Shown: positions 42,075-51,200 of the stretch, piece by piece
How positions within the stretch are numbered: the first letter of the stretch is position 1
Layout: each line of letters opens with the position of its first letter
Notes under the pieces: generated by a model
The model's database searches: none
What the model saw: the letters and a program-made list of their open reading frames with translations, nothing else
What the model was told of the DNA's origin: nothing
NCBI RefSeq assembly: GCF_018129995.1
Contig: NZ_JAFCKS010000004.1
Span: forward strand, 248,001 to 312,000
From: Bradyrhizobium sp. SZCCT0153
Lineage (GTDB): Bacteria; Pseudomonadota; Alphaproteobacteria; Rhizobiales; Xanthobacteraceae
Reading direction: 5' to 3'
Length of the DNA: 64,000 nt
Made by a program: the position numbers and the translations under genes

Positions 42075-43825
42075 GTCCGGCGACGCCTGCAAAACCCACC
42101 GAAACTCCGACTGAGCCTTGGCGGCAGCGGCTGATCCGCAGCCTGCTCTACGGGCGCAACGTCGACCGCGCCGCGAAGGCGCGGGCGCGCGTCGGCCTCG
42201 CGATGCTCGCCTTTGCCTCGGTCTACGCCCTGATCGGCGGCCGGCTCGTGATGTTCGCGATCGGCGCCGACGCCCACGGCGCGCGCCGCGCCGCGGCGCA
42301 GGAGGTGGTCGCGACCGCGCGGCCCGACATCATCGATCGCAACGGCGCGATCCTGGCGACCGACGTCAAGGCGTCGAGCCTGTTCGGCGAGCCGCGCCGC
42401 ATCATCGACAAGGACGAGGCGATCGAGCTTCTGACCGCCACGGTGCCTGACCTCGACGAGGCCGAAGTGCGCGAGCGCCTGTCGGCGCGCAAGGGCTTCG
42501 TCTGGCTCAAGCGCGAGATCACGGCGAAGCAGCAGCAGGACATCCACAAGCTCGGCATTCCCGGCATCGGCTTCCTGCGCGAGAACAAGCGCGTCTATCC
42601 GACCGGCAACGAGGTCGCCCACGTCATCGGTCTCGTCAACATCGACAACCAGGGCATCGCCGGGATGGAGAAGTGGCTCGACAATCAAGGGCTCGCCGAT
42701 CTCCATCGCGCGGGCTTTGCCACCGACCGCCTGCAAAAGCCGATCGAGCTTTCGATCGATCTGCGCGTCGAGCACGCGCTGCGCGACGAACTCTTGAAGG
42801 CCAAGGAGAAGTTCCACACCAAGGCGGCATCCGGCATCGTCTCCAACGTCAAGACCGGCGAGATCGTGGCGATGGTCTCGCTTCCGGATTTCGATCCGAA
42901 CAACCCGAAGGAAGCGCACGACCCCGACCGCATCAACCGCCTGACCACCGGCGTCTACGAGATGGGCTCGACCTTCAAGGCGTTCACGCTGGCGATGGCG
43001 CTCGATTCCGGAAAGATCAGCCTGAACTCGATGTGGGATGCGCGCGGAAACCTGCACTACGGCAAGTTCACCATCCACGACAGTCATTCGCTCGGACGTT
43101 TCATCAACACCAAGGAGGTGTTCACCTACTCGTCCAACATCGGCGCGGCGCGGATAGCGCTCGGCCAGGGCGTCGAGGCGCACAAGGCCTTCCTCGCCAA
43201 GATGGGCCAGCTGACGCGGCTGCGCACCGAACTGCCGGAGAGCGCGGCTCCGCTGGTCCCGCGCCGCTGGAGCGAGCTGAACACGGTCACCATCGCGTTC
43301 GGCCAGGGCATGTCGGTGGCGCCGTTGCAGGCGGTGATGGGCATCAACGCGCTGGTGAACGGCGGCTATTTGATTCCTCCGACCTTCATGAAGCGCAGCG
43401 AATCCGAAGCGGCGGCAATGGCCAAGCGCGTGATCAAGCCGGAGACCAGCGACAAGATACGGTTCCTGATGCGGCTCAATGCCGAAATCGGCACAGCCAA
43501 GACCGCCGACGTCAAGGGCTACTATGTCGGCGGCAAGACCGGCACCTCCGAGAAGGTCATCAACGGCCGCTATGCCAAGAAGCGCGTGCTCAACTCCTTC
43601 ACCGCGATCATGCCCTGCGACGATCCGAAATATCAGATCCTGATCATGCTGGACGAGCCGCAGGCGATTCCCGAGACGAAGGGTTTCATCACCTCGGGCT
43701 GGAACGCGGTGCCGACCGGAGGCAAGGTGATCGAGCGGATCGCGCCGCTTTTGGGCGTCGAGCCGCGGTATGACCTGCCGCCGTCCGAGCGCCTTATTCT
43801 TGCAGCATCCAGGACAACCCAGTAA
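42071..43825 (+). CDS. ftsI: Septum-specific peptidoglycan transpeptidase PBP3
   Basis: A 584-residue class B penicillin-binding protein. One N-terminal helix (ARVGLAMLAFASVYALIGGR) precedes the dimerisation domain. The active-site serine is S300 in GSTFKAFTL, with SSN in TYSSNIGAARIA and K489 of GGKTGTSEK. The enzyme cross-links septal peptidoglycan with FtsW. Start overlaps the ftsL stop. Confidence 0.95.
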   Translation: MSPATPAKPTETPTEPWRQRLIRSLLYGRNVDRAAKARARVGLAMLAFASVYALIGGRLVMFAIGADAHGARRAAAQEVVATARPDIIDRNGAILATDVKASSLFGEPRRIIDKDEAIELLTATVPDLDEAEVRERLSARKGFVWLKREITAKQQQDIHKLGIPGIGFLRENKRVYPTGNEVAHVIGLVNIDNQGIAGMEKWLDNQGLADLHRAGFATDRLQKPIELSIDLRVEHALRDELLKAKEKFHTKAASGIVSNVKTGEIVAMVSLPDFDPNNPKEAHDPDRINRLTTGVYEMGSTFKAFTLAMALDSGKISLNSMWDARGNLHYGKFTIHDSHSLGRFINTKEVFTYSSNIGAARIALGQGVEAHKAFLAKMGQLTRLRTELPESAAPLVPRRWSELNTVTIAFGQGMSVAPLQAVMGINALVNGGYLIPPTFMKRSESEAAAMAKRVIKPETSDKIRFLMRLNAEIGTAKTADVKGYYVGGKTGTSEKVINGRYAKKRVLNSFTAIMPCDDPKYQILIMLDEPQAIPETKGFITSGWNAVPTGGKVIERIAPLLGVEPRYDLPPSERLILAASRTTQ

Positions 43826-43908
43826 TCAACCGGGTGGGCCGTTGCCGCTGCTGAGTCGGGATTTCCCAGGGATTCGGCTTTCCGGTACGGCATGTCGACT
43901 GGAAGACC

Positions 43909-45381
43909 ATGAAGCTGCGCGACCTGCTAGGTCAGGATGTTCTGGGCACTGATGCCGCACTCGAGCCCGCTGTCGCGGGGCTCGAGGTGAGCGGCGTTGC
44001 CCTCGACAGCCGTGTGGTCCAGCCGGGCGATCTCTTCTTCGCACTTGCGGGCAGCAAGACCGATGGCGCGCGCTTCATCGATGCCGCGATTGCCGCGGGC
44101 GCCGTGGCTGTGGCCGGCGACCATGCTCCGGCAGCCGGCCGGGTGCCGTTCGTCACGGTGCCCAATCCGCGCCGCGCGCTGGCGCTGGCCGCTGCGAAAT
44201 TCTACCCCGCCCAGCCGGCGACCATTGCCGCGGTCACCGGTACCAGCGGCAAGACCTCGGTGGCCGCGTTCACCCGCCAGATCTGGGAGCGGCTGGGGCA
44301 TGCCTCCGCCAGCATCGGCACCATCGGGCTCGTCTCGCCGAAGCGCACCGTCTACGGTTCGCTGACGACGCCCGATCCGATCGCGCTGCACCGGCAGCTC
44401 GACGAGATCGCGCGCGAGGGCGTGACCCATCTCGCCTTCGAAGCCTCCTCGCACGGGCTCGACCAGTATCGCCTCGACGGTGTGCGCGTCTCCGCCGGCG
44501 GCTTCACCAATCTCTCACGCGACCACATGGATTACCATCCGACCGTCGCGCATTACCTTGCGGCAAAGCTGAGGCTGTTCCGCGAACTGGTCCTGCCCGA
44601 TGGAGCCGCCGTGATTTCGGCGGACCACGACTGCTCGGCGGATGCGATCGCCGCGGCGAGGTCGCGCGGCCTGCGCGTGATGGCGGTCGGCCGCAACGGC
44701 GACGGGGCAGGCGAGGGCATTCGTCTCGCCGGTGCCGAGGTCGAAGGCTTCTCGCAAGTGCTCGCGCTCGAGCATCGCGGCAAACATCATTCGATCCGGC
44801 TGCCGCTGGTCGGCGAATTCCAGATCGAGAATGCGCTGGTGTCGGCCGGTCTTGCCATCGGCACCGGCAGCGACGCCGCAAACGTGTTCGCGAGCCTCGA
44901 ACATCTCGAAGGCGCCAAGGGGCGGCTCGAGCGCGTCGGCGCGCACAACGGCGCGCCGATCTTCGTCGACTACGCGCACAAGCCGGATGCGCTGGCAAAG
45001 GCGCTGCAGGCTTTGCGTCCTTACGCGAGGCGCAGGCTGGTCGTCGTGTTCGGCGCCGGCGGCGATCGCGATGCCGGCAAGCGGCCGATCATGGGCGAGA
45101 TCGCAGCTGACAACGCCGACGGAATCATCATCACGGACGATAATCCGCGCAGCGAGAAGCCGGAAGTCATTCGCGCCGAAATCCTCGCCACTGCGAAGGG
45201 CGCCCGCGAAATCGGCGACCGCGCCGCGGCGATCCGCGCCGCGATCGAGGAATTGCAGAATGGCGATGCGCTGCTCATTGCCGGCAAGGGCCACGAGACT
45301 GGACAGATCGTCGGCGGCCAGGTGCTGCCCTTCAGTGATCACGAGGCGGTTGCCGCCGCATTAGCGTCGAGGATTGCATGA
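43909..45381 (+). CDS. murE: UDP-MurNAc-tripeptide synthetase (meso-DAP adding)
   Basis: A 490-residue Mur ligase. The ATP motif is GTSGKTS near residue 112, and SRDHMDYHPTVAHYL is the metal/substrate region. DNPRSEKP at about 411-418 is the meso-diaminopimelate recognition motif, so the peptide stem contains DAP. An 83-base gap separates it from ftsI. murF overlaps its stop by 4 bases (ATGA). Confidence 0.95.
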   Translation: MKLRDLLGQDVLGTDAALEPAVAGLEVSGVALDSRVVQPGDLFFALAGSKTDGARFIDAAIAAGAVAVAGDHAPAAGRVPFVTVPNPRRALALAAAKFYPAQPATIAAVTGTSGKTSVAAFTRQIWERLGHASASIGTIGLVSPKRTVYGSLTTPDPIALHRQLDEIAREGVTHLAFEASSHGLDQYRLDGVRVSAGGFTNLSRDHMDYHPTVAHYLAAKLRLFRELVLPDGAAVISADHDCSADAIAAARSRGLRVMAVGRNGDGAGEGIRLAGAEVEGFSQVLALEHRGKHHSIRLPLVGEFQIENALVSAGLAIGTGSDAANVFASLEHLEGAKGRLERVGAHNGAPIFVDYAHKPDALAKALQALRPYARRRLVVVFGAGGDRDAGKRPIMGEIAADNADGIIITDDNPRSEKPEVIRAEILATAKGAREIGDRAAAIRAAIEELQNGDALLIAGKGHETGQIVGGQVLPFSDHEAVAAALASRIA

Positions 45382-46757
45382 GCGCGCCGATATGGACGGT
45401 GGCCGAAGTGGCGCGTGCGGTGGGCGCTGCCGGATCATTCCCGGACACGGGAATCGATTTCGTCACCCAGGACAGCCGGCTGGTGAAGCCGGGCAGCCTG
45501 TTCGTCGCGCTGAGCGGCACGCCGAGCGGCGGCTTCACCTCGAGCTTCGCCAGCGCGCGCGACGGCTGGGAATTCGCGGACAAGGCGGCGGCTTCGGGCG
45601 CGGTCGCGATGATCGTGCCGCACGAGATCGCGGGCATCGGCATTCCGCAGATCGTCGTGAAGGACACGCTGATCGATGGCCTCTGGGGCCTCGCGCGCGC
45701 CGCCCGGTCACGCTTCCACGGTCCGGTGATCGGCCTCACCGGCAGCGCGGGCAAGACCAGCACCAAGGAATTCCTGGCGGCCTATCCGAACGCCTATGCC
45801 AGCCCGTCGAGCTTCAACAATTTCTGGGGCGTGCCGCTGACGCTGTGCAACGCGAAGCCCGACGCCAGCCTCTGGGTCGTCGAGATGGGCATGAACCAGA
45901 CCGGCGAGATCGCGCGGCTCAGCGAGCTCACGCGGCCGACGGTCGCGCTCGTCGTCAACGTCCAACCCGTGCATCTGGAGAAGCTCGGCTCGCTCGACGC
46001 CATCCGCCGCGAGAAGGTATCGATCGCGCTCGGCCTGCCCTCGGACGGTGTGCTGGTGCTGCCCGCCGGAATCAAGGCGCCGGACTGGAAGGGCAAGGTG
46101 TTGCGCTTCGGCGAGAAAGCCGAGGTGCACGAGGTCGCGCATGCGCCGCATGGCGAGAGCTGGCAGGTCGTGGCCGCGCTCGGCAAGAAGGAGATCGCCT
46201 TCCGCCTGACGCCGGGCGCGCCACACCGCGTGCAGAACGCGCTCGCCGCGCTCGCTTCGATTCGCGCCGCGAATCTCGATGCGGCGACGCTTGCGATCAA
46301 GCTCGACCGGGTCGGCATCATGAGCGGTCGCGGCGTCGAGCAGGCGGTCGGCGGCGTCACCGTGATCGACGACAGCTTCAATGGCAACCCGGCCAGCGTC
46401 GCTGCTGCGCTGCAAAGCCTCCAGGCGCGCAACGTGACCGGCGGCCGCCGCATTGCGGTTCTCGGCGACATGCTGGAACTGGGCGATGACGCACCGAGCT
46501 ACCACACCGGACTCGCCATGCATCTCGACGGCATCGACGGCGTCTACTGTGTCGGCCCGCTGATGCGCCACCTGTTCGAGGCCCTTCCTGCCGGCAAGGG
46601 CCTTGGCTGGCACGACGATCCCGTCACGCTGAAGCCGGACGAGGTCGCGAACCTGCTGAGGGCAGGCGATGTCGTGGTTGTCAAGGGCAGCAAGAAGATG
46701 TTCTGGGTCAACAAGTTTGTGCCGGGCCTAGTGGCCGCCTTGCAGGCAAAGGCGTAA
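45378..46757 (+). CDS. murF: UDP-MurNAc-pentapeptide synthetase
   Basis: A 459-residue Mur ligase that adds D-Ala-D-Ala. The ATP motif is TGSAGKTSTKEFL near residue 121, then NNFWGVPLTL and EMGMNQTGEIARLSELTRP, and later VIDDSFNGNPASV. The N-terminal domain QDSRLVKPGSLFVALSG is typical. Start overlaps murE stop. Confidence 0.95.
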   Translation: MSAPIWTVAEVARAVGAAGSFPDTGIDFVTQDSRLVKPGSLFVALSGTPSGGFTSSFASARDGWEFADKAAASGAVAMIVPHEIAGIGIPQIVVKDTLIDGLWGLARAARSRFHGPVIGLTGSAGKTSTKEFLAAYPNAYASPSSFNNFWGVPLTLCNAKPDASLWVVEMGMNQTGEIARLSELTRPTVALVVNVQPVHLEKLGSLDAIRREKVSIALGLPSDGVLVLPAGIKAPDWKGKVLRFGEKAEVHEVAHAPHGESWQVVAALGKKEIAFRLTPGAPHRVQNALAALASIRAANLDAATLAIKLDRVGIMSGRGVEQAVGGVTVIDDSFNGNPASVAAALQSLQARNVTGGRRIAVLGDMLELGDDAPSYHTGLAMHLDGIDGVYCVGPLMRHLFEALPAGKGLGWHDDPVTLKPDEVANLLRAGDVVVVKGSKKMFWVNKFVPGLVAALQAKA

Positions 46758-46922
46758 ACTGCTTGGAAGGCGCTGTTCCCGAATCCCACCCTTTTTGCGG
46801 CGCGAACCCGACCGTTTTCCCAGAGGTCGCCCGACCCCATGATGAAGACCAGCGAATGCGCATGACGCAGGTTGACAAGGCCAAGATCAAGGCGCGTGCA
46901 AAGGCGCCATAGGACCGTCTGA

Positions 46923-48026
46923 ATGTTTTACTGGCTGATCGAGCTCTCGAACACATTTCCGGGCTTTGGTGCCGTCCGCACCTTCCTGAACGTCTTCCGC
47001 TACATCACCTTCCGCACCGGCGGCGCGGTGGTCACCGGCGCGCTGTTCGTGTTCCTGTTCGGGCCCTGGATCATCGATCATCTGCGCATCCGCCAGGGCA
47101 AGGGCCAGCCGATCCGGACCGATGGCCCGCAATCGCATCTCGCCAAGAAAGGCACGCCCACCATGGGGGGGCTGATGATCCTGTCCGGCCTCACGGTCGG
47201 CACGGTGCTGTGGGCCAACCCGCTCAATCCCTACGTCTGGATCGTGCTGGCGGTGACGCTCGGTTTCGGTTTCGTCGGCTTCTATGACGATTACCTCAAG
47301 GTGACCAAGCAGACCACGACGGGCTTCGGAAGCAAGCTTCGCCTGCTGATCGAGGCGGTGATCGCGCTGGTCGCCTGCTACGCGCTGGTGCGGCTGAACC
47401 GCGATCCGGCGTCGACCGCGTTGACGATCCCGTTCCTCAAGGACACCGTGCTGCATTTCGGCTGGTTCTTCGTCGTGTTCGGCGCCTTCGTCATCGTCGG
47501 CGCCGGCAATGCGGTGAACCTCACCGACGGTCTCGACGGCCTCGCCATTGTGCCCGTGATGATCGCGACCGCGAGCTTTGCGATGATCGCCTACCTCGCC
47601 GGCAACGCGGTGTTCGCCGACTACCTCCAGATCAAATATGTCGCCGGCACCGGCGAACTCGCCGTGCTCTGCGGCGCGCTATTGGGCGCCGGCCTCGGCT
47701 TCCTCTGGTTCAACGCGCCGCCGGCGTCGATCTTCATGGGCGACACCGGTTCGCTCGCGCTCGGCGGCATGCTGGGTGCGATTGCGGTCGCGGTGAAGCA
47801 CGAGATCGTGCTCGCGGTGATCGGCGGCCTGTTCGTGCTCGAGGCGGTCTCCGTCATCGTGCAGGTGGTGTCGTTCAAGCTCACGGGAAAACGCATCTTC
47901 CGGATGGCGCCGATCCACCACCATTTCGAGCAGCTCGGCTGGACCGAGCCGCAGATCGTGATCCGGTTCTGGATCATCTCGGTGATGCTGGCGTTGGCCG
48001 GCCTGTCGACCCTGAAGCTGCGGTGA
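46923..48026 (+). CDS. mraY: Phospho-MurNAc-pentapeptide transferase
   Basis: A 367-residue membrane enzyme with about ten helices. Conserved loops: KKGTPTMGGLMIL, GFYDDYLKVTKQ, NAVNLTDGLDGLAI and IFMGDTGSLALGG, then FRMAPIHHHFEQLGW. It makes lipid I by joining the sugar-peptide to undecaprenyl phosphate. The 165-base gap to murF is the largest among the first genes of the cluster. Confidence 0.96.
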   Translation: MFYWLIELSNTFPGFGAVRTFLNVFRYITFRTGGAVVTGALFVFLFGPWIIDHLRIRQGKGQPIRTDGPQSHLAKKGTPTMGGLMILSGLTVGTVLWANPLNPYVWIVLAVTLGFGFVGFYDDYLKVTKQTTTGFGSKLRLLIEAVIALVACYALVRLNRDPASTALTIPFLKDTVLHFGWFFVVFGAFVIVGAGNAVNLTDGLDGLAIVPVMIATASFAMIAYLAGNAVFADYLQIKYVAGTGELAVLCGALLGAGLGFLWFNAPPASIFMGDTGSLALGGMLGAIAVAVKHEIVLAVIGGLFVLEAVSVIVQVVSFKLTGKRIFRMAPIHHHFEQLGWTEPQIVIRFWIISVMLALAGLSTLKLR

Positions 48027-48033
48027 CCGGTCG

Positions 48034-49434
48034 ATGATTCCCGTCACCTCCTTCGCCGGCAAGACGGTCGCGGTGTTCGGCCTCGGCGGCTCGGGGCTCG
48101 CCTCGTGCCACGCGCTGAAAGCGGGCGGCGCCGAGGTGATCGCCGCCGACGACAATGCCGAGAACGTGGCCAAGGCGGCGCAAGCAGGCTTCATCACGGC
48201 CGATTTGCGCAACGTCTCCTGGGTGAATTTCGCCGCGCTGGTGCTCGCGCCCGGCGTGCCGCTGACCCATCCGGTGCCGCACTGGAGCGTCTTGAAGGCG
48301 CGCGAGGCGGGCGTCGAGGTGATCGGCGACATCGAGCTGTTCTGCCGCGAGCGGCGGCGGCATGCACCGGATGCGCCGTTCGTCGCGATCACCGGCACCA
48401 ACGGCAAGTCGACCACGACGGCTTTGATCGCGCATCTCACGAAGGTCGCCGGCTACGACACTCAGATGGGCGGAAATATCGGCACCGCGATCCTGTCGCT
48501 GGAGCAGCCAGGCACGGGCCGCGTCCACGTCGTCGAGATGTCGTCCTACCAGATCGACCTCACGCCCTCGCTCGATCCCTCCGTCGGCATTTTGCTCAAC
48601 GTCAGCGAGGACCACATCGACCGTCACGGCACCATCGCGCATTACGCCGCGGTGAAGGAGCGCCTCGTCGCCGGCGTGCAATCCGGCGGCACATCGATCA
48701 TCGGCGTCGACGACGGCTATTGCCGCGACATCGCCGACCGGCTCGACCGCGCCGGCAAGGACGTGGTGCGCATCTCCGTCAAGAATCCGCTGGCCTCCGG
48801 CATCCATGTCGAACATGGCACCATCGTGCGCACCGCGGGCGGTGCGCGCAGCGAGGTCGCCAAGCTCGGTGGCATCGGTTCGCTGCGCGGCCTGCACAAT
48901 GCGCAGAATGCTGCCTGTGCCGCTGCCGCCGCGCTCGCGATGGGCATCAGCCTCGATGTGCTGCAGAACGGTCTGCGCAGCTTTCCCGGCCTCGCGCACC
49001 GCATGGAGCAGGTCGGCCGCCGTGGCAACGTGCTGTTCGTCAACGATTCCAAGGGCACCAACGCCGACGCCACCGCGCATGCACTGTCGTCCTTTTCGGA
49101 CATCTTCTGGATCGCCGGCGGCAAGCCGAAGGCGGGCGGTATCACCGGTCTGACAGGCTACTTCCCGCGCATCCGCAAGGCCTATCTGATCGGCGAGGCC
49201 GCGCAGGAGTTTTCCGGCACGCTCGGGATGCAAGTGGCGCACGAGATCAGCCAGACCCTCGACGTCGCCGTCGAGCACGCCGCGCGCGATGCGGAAGCAT
49301 CGGGGCTTGCGGACGCGGTCGTGCTGCTGTCGCCCGCCTGCGCCTCCTTCGACCAGTATCGCAACTTCGAAATCCGCGGCACCAGGTTCCGCGAGCTGGT
49401 GCAGGCGCTGCCGGGTGTGAAGCCGGTGGTGTGA
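48034..49434 (+). CDS. murD: UDP-MurNAc-L-alanine--D-glutamate ligase
   Basis: A 466-residue Mur ligase. ATP motif ITGTNGKSTTT near residue 120, then MGGNIGTAIL, EMSSYQIDL and NVSEDHIDRHGTIAHY. The N-terminal Rossmann part is VAVFGLGGSGLASCHALKAG. It adds D-Glu. mraY stops 7 bases before. A small unrelated gene follows, which is not in the usual dcw order. Confidence 0.95.
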   Translation: MIPVTSFAGKTVAVFGLGGSGLASCHALKAGGAEVIAADDNAENVAKAAQAGFITADLRNVSWVNFAALVLAPGVPLTHPVPHWSVLKAREAGVEVIGDIELFCRERRRHAPDAPFVAITGTNGKSTTTALIAHLTKVAGYDTQMGGNIGTAILSLEQPGTGRVHVVEMSSYQIDLTPSLDPSVGILLNVSEDHIDRHGTIAHYAAVKERLVAGVQSGGTSIIGVDDGYCRDIADRLDRAGKDVVRISVKNPLASGIHVEHGTIVRTAGGARSEVAKLGGIGSLRGLHNAQNAACAAAAALAMGISLDVLQNGLRSFPGLAHRMEQVGRRGNVLFVNDSKGTNADATAHALSSFSDIFWIAGGKPKAGGITGLTGYFPRIRKAYLIGEAAQEFSGTLGMQVAHEISQTLDVAVEHAARDAEASGLADAVVLLSPACASFDQYRNFEIRGTRFRELVQALPGVKPVV

Positions 49435-49436
49435 GA

Positions 49437-49835
49437 ATGGTGCGGCGACGCTGGATCGGAATCGCCGTGGTTGCTCTTGCTGTTCCGGTCGGTTTCCTTT
49501 TTGTTGTATTTTTTGACAAAGTCATGAGCGGTTTCGGCGCGTGCCGCATCGTTCGTCAGAGTGCGTTTGCCTCCCCAAGCGGCAGCAAGTTGGTTGTCGT
49601 GGTCTGGAAGGAGTGCGGAGCGACGGTACCCGACAGCACGCAGGCCAGCATCGTGGCTCGCGGTCGGACGTTCTCACCTGAAAGCACGCCGACCTTCGTC
49701 AGCGTGCGCGGGCATCTGGACGTGGTCGTCGCTTGGAGTAGTGAGCGGGCGGTCAGGATCGGCTTCATTCCCGGGGCAGACGAAGTCTACAAGCGCGATC
49801 AGCACGCGGGGGACATCACGATCAACTACGAATAA
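49437..49835 (+). CDS. Unassigned small membrane/exported protein between murD and ftsW
   Basis: A 132-residue protein with a basic start and one helix (WIGIAVVALAVPVGFLFVVF), then a soluble region with CRIVRQSAFASPSGSKLVVV and WKECGATVPDSTQASIVARG. Similar proteins with a SPSG and CGAT..STQ pattern are seen scattered in bacteria but are unnamed. The gene starts 2 bases after the murD stop and has lower GC than its neighbours. The standard cluster runs murD to ftsW directly, so it seems inserted. Function unknown. Confidence 0.65.
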   Translation: MVRRRWIGIAVVALAVPVGFLFVVFFDKVMSGFGACRIVRQSAFASPSGSKLVVVVWKECGATVPDSTQASIVARGRTFSPESTPTFVSVRGHLDVVVAWSSERAVRIGFIPGADEVYKRDQHAGDITINYE

Positions 49836-49935
49836 GGCCACGGGTCGGTCTATCGCTAAAGATATCCGCTTCCTTAACCCCCCGGTAACCAACCTCGGCG
49901 ACCAATGGACCGACCTCTGTCCGAAAGCGGCCGCC

Positions 49936-51087
49936 ATGCTCTCCCGTGAAGAACGCACCCCCTTTTCCGAGTGGTGGTGGACCGTCGACAAGCCGCTGAT
50001 GGGCGCCATTCTGGCGCTGATGCTTTGCGGCGTGATCCTGTCGTTGGCGGCGAGCCCGCCGGTTGCGACCCGCATCGGGCTCGAGCCCTTCCACTTCTTC
50101 AGCCGCCATGTGATGTTCCTCGTGCCCTCCTGCCTGGTGCTGCTCGGGGTCTCCTTCCTGTCGCCGCGCGCGATCCGTCGCTCGGCCCTGATCATCTTCG
50201 CGGCCAGCATCATCCTGATCGTGCTGACGCTGGCGATCGGGCCTGAGGTGAAGGGCTCGCGGCGCTGGATCACGCTGCTCGGCGTCAACATCCAGGCCTC
50301 CGAGATCGCCAAGCCGTCGTTCGTCGTCATCGCCGCCTGGCTGTTCGCCGAATCCACCAAGCGGCCGGAGATGCCGGCGACTTCGATGGCGCTGGTGCTG
50401 CTATTGATGCTGGTGACGCTGCTGGTGATGGAGCCGGATTTCGGCCAGACCATGCTGATCCTGATGGTGTGGGGCTCGCTGTTCTTCATCGCAGGCATGC
50501 GCATGATCTGGGTGTTCGGACTCGCCGGCCTAGGCGCCGCCGGCCTGTTCAGCGCCTATCTGTTCGTCCCGCACGTCGCAGGCCGCATCAAGCGTTTCAT
50601 GAACCCGGCTTCCGGCGACACCTTCCAGGTCGATACCGCCATGGAAGCTTTCTACAACGGCGGATGGTTCGGGCTCGGGCCAGGTGAGGGCATCGCCAAA
50701 CGCAGCCTGCCCGACAGCCACACCGACTTCGTGTTCGCGGTCGCCGCCGAAGAGTTCGGCATCATCCTGTGCCTTGCGATGCTGGCGCTGTACGCCTTCG
50801 TCGTCATCCGCACACTGTCGCGGGCCTATGCCAACGAGGACATGTTCTCGCGCTTTGCGGCATCCGGACTTGCGATCCTGTTCGGCGTGCAGGCCGCGAT
50901 CAACATGTCGGTGAACCTCCAGCTCATCCCCGCCAAGGGCATGACACTGCCCTTCATCTCCTACGGCGGCTCCTCGATCGTGTCGCTGGCCTATGGCGTC
51001 GGCATGATGCTGGCCCTGACGCGGCTGCGCCCGCGCACCGAGGTCGAGGCAAGCGGCCGCGCCGAGGCGATGCGCAGCTACGCTTAA
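49936..51087 (+). CDS. ftsW: Peptidoglycan glycosyltransferase FtsW
   Basis: A 383-residue SEDS protein with about ten membrane helices. Motifs: IGPEVKGSRRWITLLGVNIQ, ASEIAKPSFVVIAAWLFAES, MEPDFGQTMLIL and GMTLPFISYGGSSIVSLAYG. It polymerises septal glycan strands with FtsI. The start at 49936 gives the family's usual short cytoplasmic N-terminus; the frame extends upstream. Confidence 0.94.
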   Translation: MLSREERTPFSEWWWTVDKPLMGAILALMLCGVILSLAASPPVATRIGLEPFHFFSRHVMFLVPSCLVLLGVSFLSPRAIRRSALIIFAASIILIVLTLAIGPEVKGSRRWITLLGVNIQASEIAKPSFVVIAAWLFAESTKRPEMPATSMALVLLLMLVTLLVMEPDFGQTMLILMVWGSLFFIAGMRMIWVFGLAGLGAAGLFSAYLFVPHVAGRIKRFMNPASGDTFQVDTAMEAFYNGGWFGLGPGEGIAKRSLPDSHTDFVFAVAAEEFGIILCLAMLALYAFVVIRTLSRAYANEDMFSRFAASGLAILFGVQAAINMSVNLQLIPAKGMTLPFISYGGSSIVSLAYGVGMMLALTRLRPRTEVEASGRAEAMRSYA

Positions 51088-51090
51088 GCC

Positions 51091-51177
51091 GTCATTGCGA
51101 GGAGCGGAGCGACGAAGCATTCCAGAGTGTCTCCGCGGAGTGCCCCTGGATTGCTTCGCTACGCTCGCAATGACGGC
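51091..51177. repeat. GTCATTGCGAGGAGC repeat, copy C
   Basis: GTCATTGCGAGGAGCGGAGC to ACGCTCGCAATGACGGC, between ftsW and murG, inside the dcw cluster. Same family as copies A and B. Confidence 0.8.
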
Positions 51178-51200
51178 GGAGGCCCTGTAAAAGGGCAATT

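Noticed and set aside
46862..46912. A 16-codon frame (MTQVDKAKIKARAKAP) between murF and mraY.
   Set aside because: No ribosome site upstream and no recognisable family; too short to support.
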